From Nymphaea colorata (lineage: Eukaryota; Streptophyta; Magnoliopsida; Nymphaeales; Nymphaeaceae), in assembly GCF_008831285.2 (NCBI RefSeq), contig NC_045140.1, positions 11,960,505-12,024,504 on the forward strand: 64,000 bases of DNA. Reading direction: 5' to 3'. Position 1 is the first letter of the stretch. Each line of letters begins with the position of its first letter. Shown here piece by piece: positions 22,417 through 34,600 of the stretch. The translations under genes were made by a program, and so were the position numbers. Below the pieces are notes generated by a model. It was not told the origin of the DNA and did not search any database. It saw nothing but the letters and a program-made list of their open reading frames with translations.

Positions 22417-25400
22417 TGTTAGGCACGTCACCGGTTGGGCTAGAAAGTCCGAACCAAGTACGTCCTAGTTCCCAGATCTTCTTGAGAAATTTGTCTATAA
22501 CCAAAAAATCCTAAGTAATTAAAACAATTGATTCTACCCGGCCGGAGAAACCCCGACGCAAAATCCCTTAGGACTGGAATTACAGGTGCGGAATACCCTT
22601 TTCCCACTTCCTAACTACGGTCTGAACCTACTACAAAGTCTACAGTGGGTTATAAGGTCGTACAAGCGCGAGCGATACAAGAGGACTCTCACAGCTCACT
22701 CATGCAAACCATACAAACCACAGCTAACGTACAAACCACGCCCAACAGAAAGCAAATGGGGAGGTCTGCTCCTTGTGATCGTGTCTCGGGCGATGGGCCC
22801 TCGAGGTGCCACAGAGGGGAGCAAGGCCGAAGCCTGGGCTAAAGCAGTAAAGAAAATTAAACAACTATGCTTCCTAGAACAAAAGCAAATAACACCCGCC
22901 CGAGACTACAAGGGGGATGAGAAGAATTACCGGCCAAGGTAGTACCTTGGCTTAGCGGACAGGCCACGGGGTGAAAACCTACCCCCGGGCAATTCAGCTC
23001 ACGGGCCGGCGTGAAGCGCGCGGCCTGGACAGCCGCCTGCTGTCGGTGACGGTCGGCGCGACGCGCGGGCCTGGACGGCCTCCTGCTGTCGATGAAGGGT
23101 CGGCGGTTAGCGCTCGACCGGGGCTGACGCCTGCTGTCGGGCGCCGAGAGGACGGGCGACCGTCTGTCGCCTGTGACGCGCCTGCCCGTTGCAGGTGCGG
23201 TCGAGGGGGGCGAGAGCCGATAAGGCAATGCCTACCTGCCTGGCTGCGTGATTGGATCGGCCAAGGCTGTCGACGGATGAAGATCGTCGGCTGGGGCTGG
23301 CCGAGGTGCTGGCCAAGATCGCTAGCGCAAGGCTAGCACCGGCTGTGCCTGGTCCCTAACTAAGGCCGGGCTGGTTTCGTGCGGCGGGGCTCTAAGGGAC
23401 GGCTGGTCAAGGCAAGATGGGCGGAGGGCAGGGGTAGGCCGAGGGTGATTGCAGCTTAGGTGGGACGATAGGTGACCTAACTACGAGGTAGGCTAAGTGG
23501 GGTGGCTTCGGACGAATGAGCCCAAGCTCGGGTCAAGGTGGATGAGGTCCGGCTAGAGGGTGGCTACTACTGGACCAAGTTAGTGGGTCCGGGTGAACTC
23601 GGTCAAGAGGGACACTCGAGGTGGGCTCGAGTCAACTAGGTTAGGTCGCAAGGGGAATTAAGGGTTGGACTGGATTACCTAATTGAGCTAGGTGAGGTTA
23701 AGTCAACTGGGTCTAGGTCAAGGTCAAAGCAAGAGGGGTTGACCTAAGGGAAGAGGTGGCGCACGAGGTAGCCTAATTCGGCGCGGTTGGACTTGGCTGG
23801 TCGAACCAAGAGTGAGGGGCGTCAGATCTGTGCCACGTGGCAAGATCAAGAGCTACGAAGAGGCCACAAGGGTAAACCCCAGCGATAAGGAAGAGGTGAG
23901 CTGCCTTTTCCTAAAACTAAGGAAGTGGGACTCGAGTTGGAAGCGAGAGAGGAGGGCGAGGGGCTAGGTGGCACTTGCGGTTTCTCCAAGCTAGGAGATG
24001 ATGACACTTGGGCTGGTGAAGGGCTGAGATCTTATGCGATGACAACAAAGGGATGAGGTGTCCTAGGAGATAGAGAAGAATGAGGAACGAGGGCTAAAAG
24101 TTTGGATCGACTCCTAAAAGCTAGGAGAGACGAGGGGAAGTCGGCTCGGTAGTGGATCTCGCGGGTGCTAGGTGGAAGCAAGGGAGGAGGGCACGTGACC
24201 GACGTGGGACCGAGCTGGAGAGCTGGAGCTCGAGCTGGGTATGACGTGGCCAAGAGGACGCACCAGATGGGGACACGTGGCTCGATGAACACCTAGGGTT
24301 TCTAGCGACTAGGGTTGAGACTTAATCAAAAAGCAAGGGAGAAAATCAAGGAGAAAGCTAAGGGGCGACTCCTACAAGGTCGGGGCTCCCATTCTCGAGT
24401 TGATCTCGAGTGGGACAGGTGTGTGCTGACGTGGAGATGAGCTGGAAAGGCTGGCTGGATGGCTGACACCTGGACACATGAACGGACGAGATGAAAAGCT
24501 AGGAGACTTACCCGGAATCGGCTGGCGGCCACGGTGGACTGCTCCAAGCTCGCCGGCGGCTAGGGTTCACTCCTTTGCCCGAAAGTCCGATCTACCCTTA
24601 ATGAAACTGAATGAAAACAAGAAGGCAGAAGGGCGGAACAGTCTTCGACCACCAGAAACAGTGGCAGACGCCGGAATTAGTAGCGGCGACCGGAATTGAC
24701 TTCTTTTCCGGCGAGGCACCGAACTTGCAATCTAGCCATCGGATTCCGCCCAAGTTACACCGTTTTTTTAGCTTTTCTTTGGGTGATCCTTTTAAGCTAG
24801 TTCTTAATATTTTCCCACGGCCAGATCTACGACTTTTTCTTCTTTTTCTACCTCTGGACCGAGGCTTTGAGGGGAGGAAACCGAACCTTAATTTTATGAT
24901 TTTTAGGCTCTTCCTCCGATCAATTTTAATCAAACTTTCTAAGATCAGACTAGGCGATTGCCTAAGTGAAATGAGACGGGTAAGAGTGCTTCTAAGACCG
25001 ATTTCACCGATGATCTCTGCCCTGCTCTTGGGTATGCCAAGAGAAGAACCGGACTTGGAGATTTCGGCCTTAGAAACTCCCAACTCGACTCTCGTTTCAC
25101 ACTAAGAAATCGAGTAGACTAACCTTTCGAAGTTGTCCCGTTGAAGCTGAGGTTCAACCTGCGCCTTCAACCTTCCCTTTTCTGAAATCAGTCTCTCAAC
25201 TCCTTCGGGTGCAAGGAGAAGGCACTGATTTCAGGTTTTAATGAAAACCGGTAGGGGTACTTACGTGGTCTAAGGTGAATCTGCCGCCGGTGAGGAGGAG
25301 ATCCGCCCGAGCCGTGCCTTTGGGCCTTCGTCGAGGACGCCGGTGCTCCAAAGCTCTTCAATGGAATAGAGATCGCCACGGGCCAAGGGGGCACGAGAGG

Positions 25401-26187
25401 GAGAAGACGCCAAGTTCACACACATGGTGAAGAAGACGGGAGACTATAGAAATGATGGAGTTCCACAAGGGAGAGTGCTGACCTCGCGAGGAGGAGAGAG
25501 AGTCAAAGACTCAAAATGACTTCAATTTCTTAAAATTCGATGCATTCTACATGGATCCAAAAACACTTATACTATACCTATTTGGATCGTCCACAATCCG
25601 GACTATATCCTCTACCCAAGACCCAATTACATTGGCGCCAAGCACAACCCGCTAGGCTAGGTCTAGACTTCGAATCCCCTTATTGACTTAAGCAAATCCG
25701 ACCCTATTTGCTGAAACAAAATGCGAGGAAGTAAACTCGGGCCTAGCGCCCAACACGTAAAATAAAAGTTCAAGCCCTTGAGCTTGGTGAGCTGAAGGTG
25801 GGGACGTCGTGAGGGGACCCGCCCTCACTTCGGGTTTTGGGTGTAAGGGTTCGGTCTGGTTTGACCGAGCCGTTGCCTAAGGCTTTTTTGGTCTTAGGGC
25901 GCCTCAAGGGTCGTGCGAACTAGACTCACTCGGGTTTAGACTTATCTAACTCTACGAGCCCAACATTTGAATCAAAGGCACCTTGAGTCTCTTCCAATTT
26001 AAGCACCGTTGATGACCTAGTTGCTCCTCCCGCTGCAACTAACTCTGGCGCTTCCTCCTTCTTCTTGGGACTGACCTTGATGTACTGGAGAGATCGAGCC
26101 CAAAGATCGGAAGCCTTGTGCTTCCTTTGACTGGTCTCAGCTGGCTCGGCCTCTGCTGGGTCTGGACCACTAGGTAGGTCTGTAACA
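22417..26187 (-). repeat. Element D 3' LTR (3771 bp)
   Basis: In plus coordinates it begins TGTTAGGCACGTCACC and ends GGTCTGTAACA at 26187, next to the polypurine tract. It matches 31640-35453. Its inner end carries the last 86 codons of the chromodomain frame. It has a single copy of the 96-bp segment that is doubled in the other LTR, and an extra segment near 22801-22860 that the other LTR lacks. Confidence 0.95.
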
Positions 26188-26585
26188 GATTCCCCCTCCC
26201 TACCTTGCGCTTGTCCTCGAGCGCTGGAAGAGGGGAAGTGATGAATGATCGACCCGAATTCTTCCCAAGAAGTACCCCTGTCGGGTCCTTCCAATTCCAC
26301 GAGCACCTCGTGCCTCATTCTCCCCTGCCGCTGTACATATCTGTGCTTTAGAATGCGATAGGGAGTAGGCAAATTGTCTGGTACTTGTTCTATCAGCGTT
26401 GGTACATCCCCCTGATGAGGTTTAAGCCTAGTGACGTGGAATACGGGGTGCACCAATGTTGTTCTGGGGAGACCAAGTCTGTAGGCGGCCTTCCCTACCT
26501 TCTGCATCACCGGATATGGCCCATAATAACGAAGCAGCAGTTTGGAATACGGCTGACCCATCAAGGATTTTTGCTTAAGAGGCAC
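25926..26585 (-). pseudogene. Element D integrase tail, chromodomain and C-terminal extension into the LTR
   Basis: A 219-codon open frame on the minus strand. It starts in the integrase C-terminus (LLLRYYGPYPVMQKVGKAAY, HPVFHVTRLKPH). The chromodomain-like part follows with PTPYRILKHRYVQRQGRMRH then EVLVELEGPDRGTSWEEF. After this the frame crosses the polypurine tract (26188-26205, read as GREGES) and continues about 86 codons inside the 3' LTR. That tail is acidic then Lys-rich (SPKKKEEAPE) and ends LVELDKSKPE. Upstream, near 26588, a frameshift and stop separate it from the rest of the integrase. Coding that extends into the 3' LTR is known for some chromoviruses, for example some CRM elements. 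Confidence 0.85.
26188..26206 (-). other. Element D polypurine tract
   Basis: On the minus strand it reads ggtagggagggggaatc directly before the LTR start TGTTACAGACC. It lies inside the open chromodomain frame. Confidence 0.85.
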
Positions 26586-26590
26586 TTAAG

Positions 26591-27502
26591 TCACACATAG
26601 TCGCCCACCTTAAATTCCCGGTCCTTCCTGCCCTTGTCATAAACTTGCTTCATGCGATTTTGCGCCTTGGCAATATTCTGTTTTAGGGACTCCAAAACTT
26701 CTTCCCTTGTGCACAACTCACAGTCTATTGTATCATCTTCTGCCGTACCTCCCTCATACCTAGGTATTGATGGAGGAGGAAACCCATAGACGCCCTCATA
26801 AGGGGTCATGCCAGTTGACGAGTGTAGACTCGTGTTGTACGACCATTCTGCCCAAGGCAGATACTTGACCCAAGTAGACGGTCGTTCACCTGCGAAGCAC
26901 CTTAAGTAGGTCTCTAAGGACCGGTTGACTATTTCACTCTGCCCATCCGTTTGAGGGTGGTGGGCGGTACTGAAGTTTAACGTCGTTCCCATGTTCTTCA
27001 TGTATTCCTGCCACAACACACTTAGGAAAATGGAGTCCCTGTCACAAATGACGGACTGTGGCATTCCATGCAGTTTACCAATATACTCTTGGTAGACGTT
27101 GGCCACAAGTGGCCCTTGGTACAATCTCGGCAAGGGGGCGAAGTGACTATACTTTGTGAGCCGATCCACGACAACTAACACTGCCTCCTTTCCATCTGAA
27201 CGGGGCATGGCGTCGATAAAGTCCATCGTGACATCAGTCCACGGCCTGGTTGGTATTGGCAGAGGGTTCAAATGACCTGGAGGCTTGATTGCCTCGTACT
27301 TTTCCCTCTGGCAAACTACACACTTCTTGACATAGGCCTGTACTTCAACCTTGATTCCTCGCCACCAAAACTGGGCCTTTATACGGCTAAGGGTCTTAGC
27401 GACTCCTTCATGACCCGCGGCTGGGGTGTCATGAAAATGTTGTAGGAGTTCCTGCTTAAGCCCAGAATCAGGAGGGACTACTGCCTTGTCCTTCCTATAC
27501 AA
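26591..27502 (-). pseudogene. Element D integrase
   Basis: An open stretch of 303 codons with the full HHCC zinc domain (HFHDTPAAGHEG, CVVCQREK) and all three catalytic acids: Asp in VTMDFIDAMP, Asp in VICDRDSIF and Glu in GQSEIVNRSLE. It catalyses insertion of the cDNA. It is in the same frame as the upstream gag-pol (27587-31099), separated only by a TAG near 27587. It ends KVGDYV with a stop, because a small indel near 26588 moves the rest of the C-terminus and the chromodomain to another frame. The catalytic residues are intact and the mutations are few, consistent with moderate age. Confidence 0.92.
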
Positions 27503-27586
27503 GATATTCCCCTTGACTGAATAAAAGGGAATGGAACCGGGGTTTTGCTGAACCGAAGCTTGAATTAGCCTAAGAGACAGATCGTT

Positions 27587-29884
27587 CTACTGGTCAAGGG
27601 CTAATCGGTCCCAGATGTCCGTTTCCACTACTGATAAAGTCATTAACTGTTCAGCCAAGCGGGAAAGAGAATCAGTCGCTTTGTTCTCAGGACCTTTTTT
27701 GTACTCTATTTCAAAGTCATACCCCAAGAGCTTTGCTAGCCATCTTTGTTGAGTGGGGGTAGACACGCGCTGTTTCAACATGTACTTCAGACTGTTCTGG
27801 TCGGTCCTGACTATAAACTTACGTCCAATCAAGTAAGGACGCCATTTTTCCACCGCCATGACTATGGCAAGTAATTCTTTCTCATATGTCGAAAGGGGCT
27901 TGGCCCGGCTAGTTAAGGCCTTTGACATGTAGGCAATGGGGTGGTTCTCTTGCCCAAGCAATGCACCAACTCCGACTTCACACGCATCTGTCTCTATAGT
28001 AAAAGTCTTTGTAAAATCGAGGAGAGTAAAAACCGGGGCGGTCATTAGAGCTGCCTTCAGCTTCTCAAAGGCGACTCTCGACTTCTCAGTCCATGAGAAG
28101 GCTCCCTTTTTCAACATTTGGGTAAGGGGCTGTGCGGTGATACCGTACCTCTGAATAAACCTTCTGTAATACCCAGTCAATCCAAGAAAGCCTCGTAGAC
28201 TTTTGAGGTCCTTAGGCAGTGGCCATTTCTCCATGGCTTGCAATTTTTTGGGGTCTTCCCGAACCCCGTCTTGGGACACGATATGCCCAAGGTATCCGAT
28301 CAAAGATTGTCCAAAACTGCATTTGGACATCTTCGCGAAGAGATGATGCTCCTTAAGAATACCTAGAGTAATTTCCAGGTGCCTCTGATGCTGCTCTTCG
28401 TCCTTACTGTAGATGAGGATATCATCAAAAAACACGAGGATGAAGTCCCTCAAATGTGCCCTGAACACATCGTTCATGCACCACTGAAAGGTGGCTGGTG
28501 CATTTGACAAACCAAAAGGCATTACAAGAAATTCGTAGTGCCCATCGTGTGTTCGAAAGGCGGTCTTCATCACGTCTTCATCAAACATTCTTATTTGGTG
28601 ATAGCCAGCCCTAAGATCAATCTTTGAAAACATGGTGGCGCCGGCCAACTCATCTAACAGTTCATCAATAACTGGTATGGGGTGCCGATCCTTAACGGTC
28701 ACCTCGTTTAATGCCCTATAGTCAATGCAGAATCTCCAGGTATTATCTTTTTTCTTCACTAAGAGAATGGGTGAAGAAAACGGACTGCAACAAGGACGAA
28801 TAATTCCGCTTTCGAGCATCTCTTTTACAAGGCGTTCTATCTCCGCCTTCTGGCTATGCCCATACCTATACGGCCTGACATTTACAGGCTCGGCATCATG
28901 TGCAAGGACTATCCGATGGTCATATGCCCGTCTTGGAGGTAATCCCTTGGGCTCATCGAAAATTTCTGGAAATTGGTCTAGGACCAATTGAATCTTTGGT
29001 GGAATAGGCTCTTCCACCTTTTCTTTATACTTTGGCACATCTGTAGCTAGAGTGAGGACCCAACATGCGGGTTGCTCTTGCTGAATGGACCGTAATGCAG
29101 TTTTGGGACGTGTGGAGCTGGCAAGTCCCTGAATCGTAATCGATTCCTCCTCTCCTTCTGGGATGAAGGTCATCGTGAAATTCTTTACATCCCAGTGTAT
29201 GTCCTTCCAAGTTAAAAACCACGGCATGCCTAGTATTAGATCCACTCCTTCAAGGGGAATGACGAGACATTCTACCTTGAAGGACTTCTTTTTGACGGAC
29301 ACATCAATGCTTTTTCCTTCATGTTGACATTTGATTCGGAGTCCCCCTCCCACGATTATAGTTTGTGGGCTGCTATCCGTGAGGGTGACTTTGCACCTTT
29401 TTGCCGCTTCCTCGGTGAGGAAATTGTTGGTGGCTCCATTATCAAGTAATATCAAGACTTTTTGGCCATTGATGCGACCAAAGACACGCATAGCGTTGGC
29501 CTTGTATGGATCCTGAATGGAATGAAGGGACTCGACCTCTTCGGTTTTCTCTTCGTTGGTCGAAGCCTCTTCTTTCTTTTCTTTCGGCTCAGCTTTCTTT
29601 TTACCTCTTCTTCTAACTTGGATTTCCTCTTTCGATGAGGAACTGGAACTAGAGCTCGAGGAAAGTTCACTTTCAGAACTAGAACTGCATTCTGAATCAT
29701 CTACCACCACAATGTTGTACAGGGATTTGCATTGGTGGTTTTTCTCCCATTTGCCATCGCACCAAAAACACAAGCCTTTCCGCTTGTATTCTTCTATCTG
29801 TTGGGGCGTGAGATAGCGAGTGGGGCGTTCACGGCCCTGCCTTGGATTGGGCCTAGTGTTGTTCCCTCCTTTGTAGGGCACCAT
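27587..29884 (-). pseudogene. Element D zinc knuckle, protease, RT and RNase H
   Basis: A 765-codon open frame. Near the start is the gag zinc knuckle (CFWCDGKWEKNHQC), then a Ser/Glu-rich linker. The aspartic protease has VLILLDNGATNNFL, an Asp-Asn-Gly variant. The RT carries FCIDYRALNEVTVKD, FSKIDLRAGYHQIRM, VMPFGLSNAPATFQ and the catalytic FFDDILIYSKD, with Phe in the place of Tyr, common in this group. The RNase H has FTIETDACEVGVGALL, YEKELLAIVMAVEKW and RTDQNSLKYML. The frame is one with gag (stops at 29933, 30161 and 30575) and with integrase (stop at 27587). In an active relative this would be a single gag-pol polyprotein. Confidence 0.92.
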
Positions 29885-29899
29885 TGCCCTTTCTTTGTT

Positions 29900-31099
29900 G
29901 CGAGAAGTAGAAGAATACGAGGGTCTCTTCTTCTACTCATCTGATTTTCGAGCCTTTTTCCCTCTTCTTTCTCTTTTCTCTTCTTTTCTCTCCTCAATCC
30001 TTTCTTCGTACAAGCGTGTCATAGCAAAACACTCCCCAAGTCTATCGAAACGATGTATCTTCATTTCACGCCTGATATCTCTTCTTAAACTGCCCTTAAA
30101 AGCTCCAATAAGAGCCTTCTCTGGCCATTGTACCATACTCGCTAATCTTTCAAATTGTTCCTAATAAGCGGGCACAGATGTCGTTTGGGATAAGTTCTTG
30201 AGATCCTCGTCATAGTCAATAAACGTAGAATCTCTGAAGTGTAATTGCAAACTCGCCTTGTACTGCTCCCATGTAGGGTTGGGTGTTTTATGCTCAAACC
30301 ATAAGAAGTGGGTGGTAGCCTTACCTGTCATGTTGGCTGTGGCAATTTCTATCCACTCATCTCTTGGGACATGATGGCACAGGAAGAAGCATTCCGCCAT
30401 GAATAACCATTCTCTAAGTTGTTCCCCGTTGAATTTGGGAAAATCATACTTTACAGATGGTTTCCGCCGTTCTTCTCGTCGAAAGGCCTCTCTTTGAGAT
30501 CTTCTGGGACGAATGGGTGACTCGTCCTCACCTTCCGTGTCATCAAATGTAAGATTCCGACATACTTGACTATATCAGGGTTCACGAGGCGTTCTGAGAA
30601 ACTCGCTAGTAGGCTCGGCCTGGTTTCTGGTTGGTGGAGGTCGCATGAGTTTGGCCCCCTCGTGACTTGTCCCAACATGAGAAAGATTGTTGGGATCTAT
30701 CTCAGTATCAGTTTGATGGCCAGGTCCATCCATCAAACCTTTTCCTTTGTTCGGGCCCTGAGTAGCCCTCTCAACCACTTGGGGTTGTGTTTGGTTAGCG
30801 GCTAACTGTTTGAACATAGCCCTAACCTCTTCCATTTCCTTCTGGCGGTCTAGATTTTGCCGATCTTGATCTCGTTTGCAAAAATGCTCCACCTTGTTCA
30901 TATCACTTCGCATTTGTGCCACTTCTCGCTCTATGGTCAGAATTCTTTCCATAGCGAAGAGGGGCACTTGCCCGGCCTCTGCCGTAGGGGCCACTTCTTG
31001 TTGCCCCGTCACGACTTCCTCGATAATAGGCTCATCCAGGTTGAATTGCTTCTTGGACTTCCCCATTTCGTGGAGTTGCGATCTAAGACGCCAAGGCAA
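29900..31099 (-). pseudogene. Element D gag
   Basis: It begins at ATG 31099 (MPWRLRSQLHEMGKSKKQFN) about 530 bp after the primer site; Met12 (MGKSKK) is an alternative start. The first third has a coiled-coil-like charged region (ERILTIEREVAQMRSDMNKV). The retrotransposon gag core follows: PKFNGEQLREWLFMAECFF, ATANMTGKATTHFLWFEH, EQYKASLQLHFRD, QFERLASMVQWPEKALIGAF. Three in-frame stops (30575, 30161, 29933) interrupt it. At least two look like C-to-T changes of Gln or Arg codons, as expected for methylated silenced copies. There is no frameshift between gag and the RT frame. Confidence 0.88.
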
Positions 31100-31639
31100 C
31101 AGTGTGTTTGCTAGAATTAAACCTAACTAGGAATCCAAAAGCTGACTAAGAACTGCCACTCTCAAAAGGAAAAAACCGACGCTGCTACTGCCTATGCTGC
31201 CATGCTGCCGCTGCCTCTGCTGCTGCGCGTGAGTCCGAAGGCAAGGGAGACGGGTTGGCCCGCCTACTGCCGCGCTACGCCTTAGCGCCTCGGCAGTCCT
31301 GCTTCGCTCTCGGCTGGGCTCGTAGAGCCTAAATCGCCACACCCGCCTGGTGTCTCGGCGACGCACCTCGAGCTTGGCTACCCTCGGGTGTACAATGCGT
31401 ACAGCCCTACACTTGCTGAAAATGAGCAAGCGAAGCCTCGTCTACGCAATAGGAAACGCGAAACCGTGCAGATCGAAACTCAAAAACTGACACTGACAAC
31501 CAAGAAGACCAACTGACTAGAAGATCTTTCCGAAGACAAAGGCTGATTTCTGTCCTTCTGAACTACCCGTTGAAGCTGAATCTTCGTAGGTCGGGTGCTC
31601 AAACTGACAAGATAGCCTCAAGATTGCTCTGATACCAAT
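31100..31639 (-). other. Element D leader with initiator-Met primer-binding site
   Basis: The plus strand reads gctctgatacca at 31626-31637, the reverse complement of TGGTATCAGAGC, complementary to the 3' end of initiator tRNA-Met. Two bases separate it from the LTR start at 31640. The remaining 500 bp up to the gag start hold a CTG/GCC-rich patch near 31170-31215 and no convincing gene. Confidence 0.85.
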
Positions 31640-34600
31640 TGTTAGGCACGTCACCGGTTGGGCTAGAAAGTCCGAACCAAGTACGTCCTAGTTCCCAGAT
31701 CTTCTTGAGGAATTTGTCTATAACCAAAAAATCCTAAGTAATTAAAACAATTGATTCTACCCGGCCGGACAAACCCCGGTACAAAATCCCTTAAGACTGG
31801 AATTACAGGTGCGGAATACCCTTTTCCCACTTCCTAACTACGGTCTGAACCTACTACAAAGTCTATAGGGGGTTATAAGGCCGTACAAGCGCGAGCGATA
31901 CAAGAGGACTCTCACAGCTCACTCATGCAAACCATACAAACCACAGCTAACGAACAAACCACGCCCAACAGAAAGCAAATGGGGAGGTCTGCTCCTTGTG
32001 ACCGTGTCTCGGGCGATGGGCCCTTGAACATTAAACTACTATGCTTCCTAGAACAAAAGCAAATAACACCCGCCCGAGACTACAAGGGGGATGAGAAGAA
32101 TTACCGGCCAAGGTAGTACCTTGGCTGAGCGGACAGGCCATGGGGTGAAAACCTACCCCCGGGCAATTCAGCTCACGGGCCGGCGTGAAGCGCGCGGCCT
32201 GGACAGCCGCCTGCTGTCGGTGACGATCGGCGCGACGCGCGGGCCTGGACGGCCTCCTGCTGTCGATGAAGGGTCGGCGGTTAGCGCTCGATCGGGGCAG
32301 ACGCCTGCTGTCGGGCGCCGAGAGGACGGGCGACCGTCTGTCGCCTGTGACACGGCTACGCGTTGCGGGTGCGGCCGAGGGGGGCGAGAGACGACAAGGC
32401 AATGCCTACCTGCCTGGCTGCGTGATTGGCTCAGCCAAGGCTGTCGACGGATGAAGATCGTCGGCTGGGTCTGGCCGAGGTGCTGGCCGAGATCGCTAGC
32501 GCCGGCTGTGCCTGGTCCCTAACTAAGGTCGGGCTGGCTTGGTGCGGCGGGGCTCTAAGGGACGGCTGGTCAAGGCAAGATGGGCGGAGGGCAGGGTAGG
32601 CCGAGGGTGATTGCGGCTTAGGTGGGACGATAGGTGACCTAACTACGAGGTAGGCTAAGTGGGGTGGCTTCGGACGAATGAGCCCAAGCTCGGGTCAAGG
32701 TGGATGAGGTCCGGCTAGAGGGTGGCTACTACTGGACCAAGTTAATGGGTCCGGGTGAACTCGGTCAAGAGGGACACTCAAGGTCGGCTCGAGTCAACTA
32801 GGTTAGGTCGCAAGGGGAATTAAGGGTTGGACTGGATTACCCAATTGAGCTAGGTGAGGTTAAGTCAACTGGGTCTAGGTCAAGGTCAAAGCAAGAGGGG
32901 TTGACCTAAGGGAAGAGGTGGCGCACGAGGTAGCCTAATTCGGCGCGGTTGGACTTGGCTGGTCGAACCAAGGGTGAGGGGCGTCAGATCTGTGCCACGT
33001 GGCAATATCAAGAGCTACGAAGAGGCCACAAGGGTAAACCCCAGTGATAAGGAAGAGGAGAGCTGCCTTTTCCTAAAACTAAGGAAGTGGGACTCGAGTT
33101 GGAAGCGAGAGAGGAGGGCGAGGGGCTAGGTGGCACTTGCGGTTTCTCCAAGCTAGGAGATGATGACACGTGGGCTGGTGAAGGGCTGAGATCTTATGCG
33201 ATGACAACAAAGGGATGAGGTGTCCTAGGAGATAGAGAAGAATGAGGAATGAGGGCTAAAAGTTTGGATCGACTCCTAAAAGCTAGGAGAGATGAGGGGA
33301 AGTCGGCTCGGTAGTGGATCTCGCGGGTGCTAGGTGGAAGCAAGGGAGGAGGGCACGTGACTGACGTGGGACCGAGCTGGAGAGCTGGAGCTCGAGCTGG
33401 GTATGACGTGGCCAAGAGGACGCACCAGATGGGGACACGTGGCTCGATGAACGCCTAGGGTTTCTAGCGACTAGGGTTGAGACTTAAGCAAAAGCAAGGG
33501 AGAAAATCAAGGAGAAAGCTAAGGGGCGACTCCTACAAGGTCGGGGCTCCCATTCTCGAGTTGATCTCGAGTGGGACAGGTGTGTGCTGACATGGAGATG
33601 AGCTGGAAAGGCTGGCTGGATGGCTGACACCTGGACACACGAACGGATGAGATGAAAAGCTAGGAGACTTACCCGGAATCGGCTGGCGGCCACGGTGGAC
33701 TGCTCCAAGCTCGCCGGCGGCTAGGGTTCACTCCTTTGCCCGAAAGTTCGATCTACCCTTAATGAAACTGAATGAAAACAAGAAGGCAGATGGGCAGAAC
33801 AGTCCTCGACAACCAGAAACAGTGGCAGACGCCGGAATTAGTAGCGGCGACCAGAATTGACCTCTTTTCCGGCGAGGCACCGAACTTGCAATCTAGCCGT
33901 CGGATTCCGCCCAAGTTACACCGTTTTTTTAGCTTTTCTTTGGGCGATCCTTTTAAGCTAGTTCTTAATATTTTCCCACGGCCAGATCTACGACTTTTTC
34001 TTCTTTTTCTACCTTTGGACCGAGGCTTTGAGGGGAGGAAACCGAACCTTAATTTTATGATTTTTAGGCTCTTCCTCCGATCAATTTTAATCAAACTTTC
34101 TAAGATCAGACTAGGCGATTGCCTAAGTGAAATGAGACGGGTAAGAGTGCTTATGATTTTTAGGCTCTTCCTCCGATCAATTTTAATCAAACTTTCTAAG
34201 ATCAGACTAGGCGATTGCCTAAGTGAAATGAGACGGGTAAGAGTGCTTCTAAGACCGATTTCACCGATGATGTCTACCCTGCTCTTGGGTATGCCAAGAG
34301 AAGAACCGGACTTGGAGATTTCGGCCTTAGAAACTCCCAACTCGACTCTCGTTTCACACTAAGAAATCGAGTAGACTAACCTTTCGAAGTTGTCCCGTTG
34401 AAGCTGAGGTTCAACCTGCGCCTTCAACCTTCCCTTTTCTGAAATCAGTCTCTCAACTCCTTCGGGTGCAAGGAGAAGGCACTGATTTCAGGTTTTAATG
34501 AAAACCGGTAGGGGTACTTACGTGGTCTAAGGTGAATCTGCCGCCGGTGAGGAGGAGATCCGCCCAAGCCGTGCCTTTGGGCCTTCGTCGAGGACGCCGG

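Noticed and set aside
31626-31637. gctctgatacca and its copies at 39864, 59323 and 61725 as possible tRNA gene fragments
   Set aside because: Each is only the 12-base primer site next to an LTR; no tRNA cloverleaf surrounds it.
33759-34362. Overlapping 190-codon frames on both strands with an internal 32-residue repeat
   Set aside because: They are in the non-coding part of the LTR of D. The apparent protein repeat is simply the 96-bp DNA duplication, which is a multiple of three.
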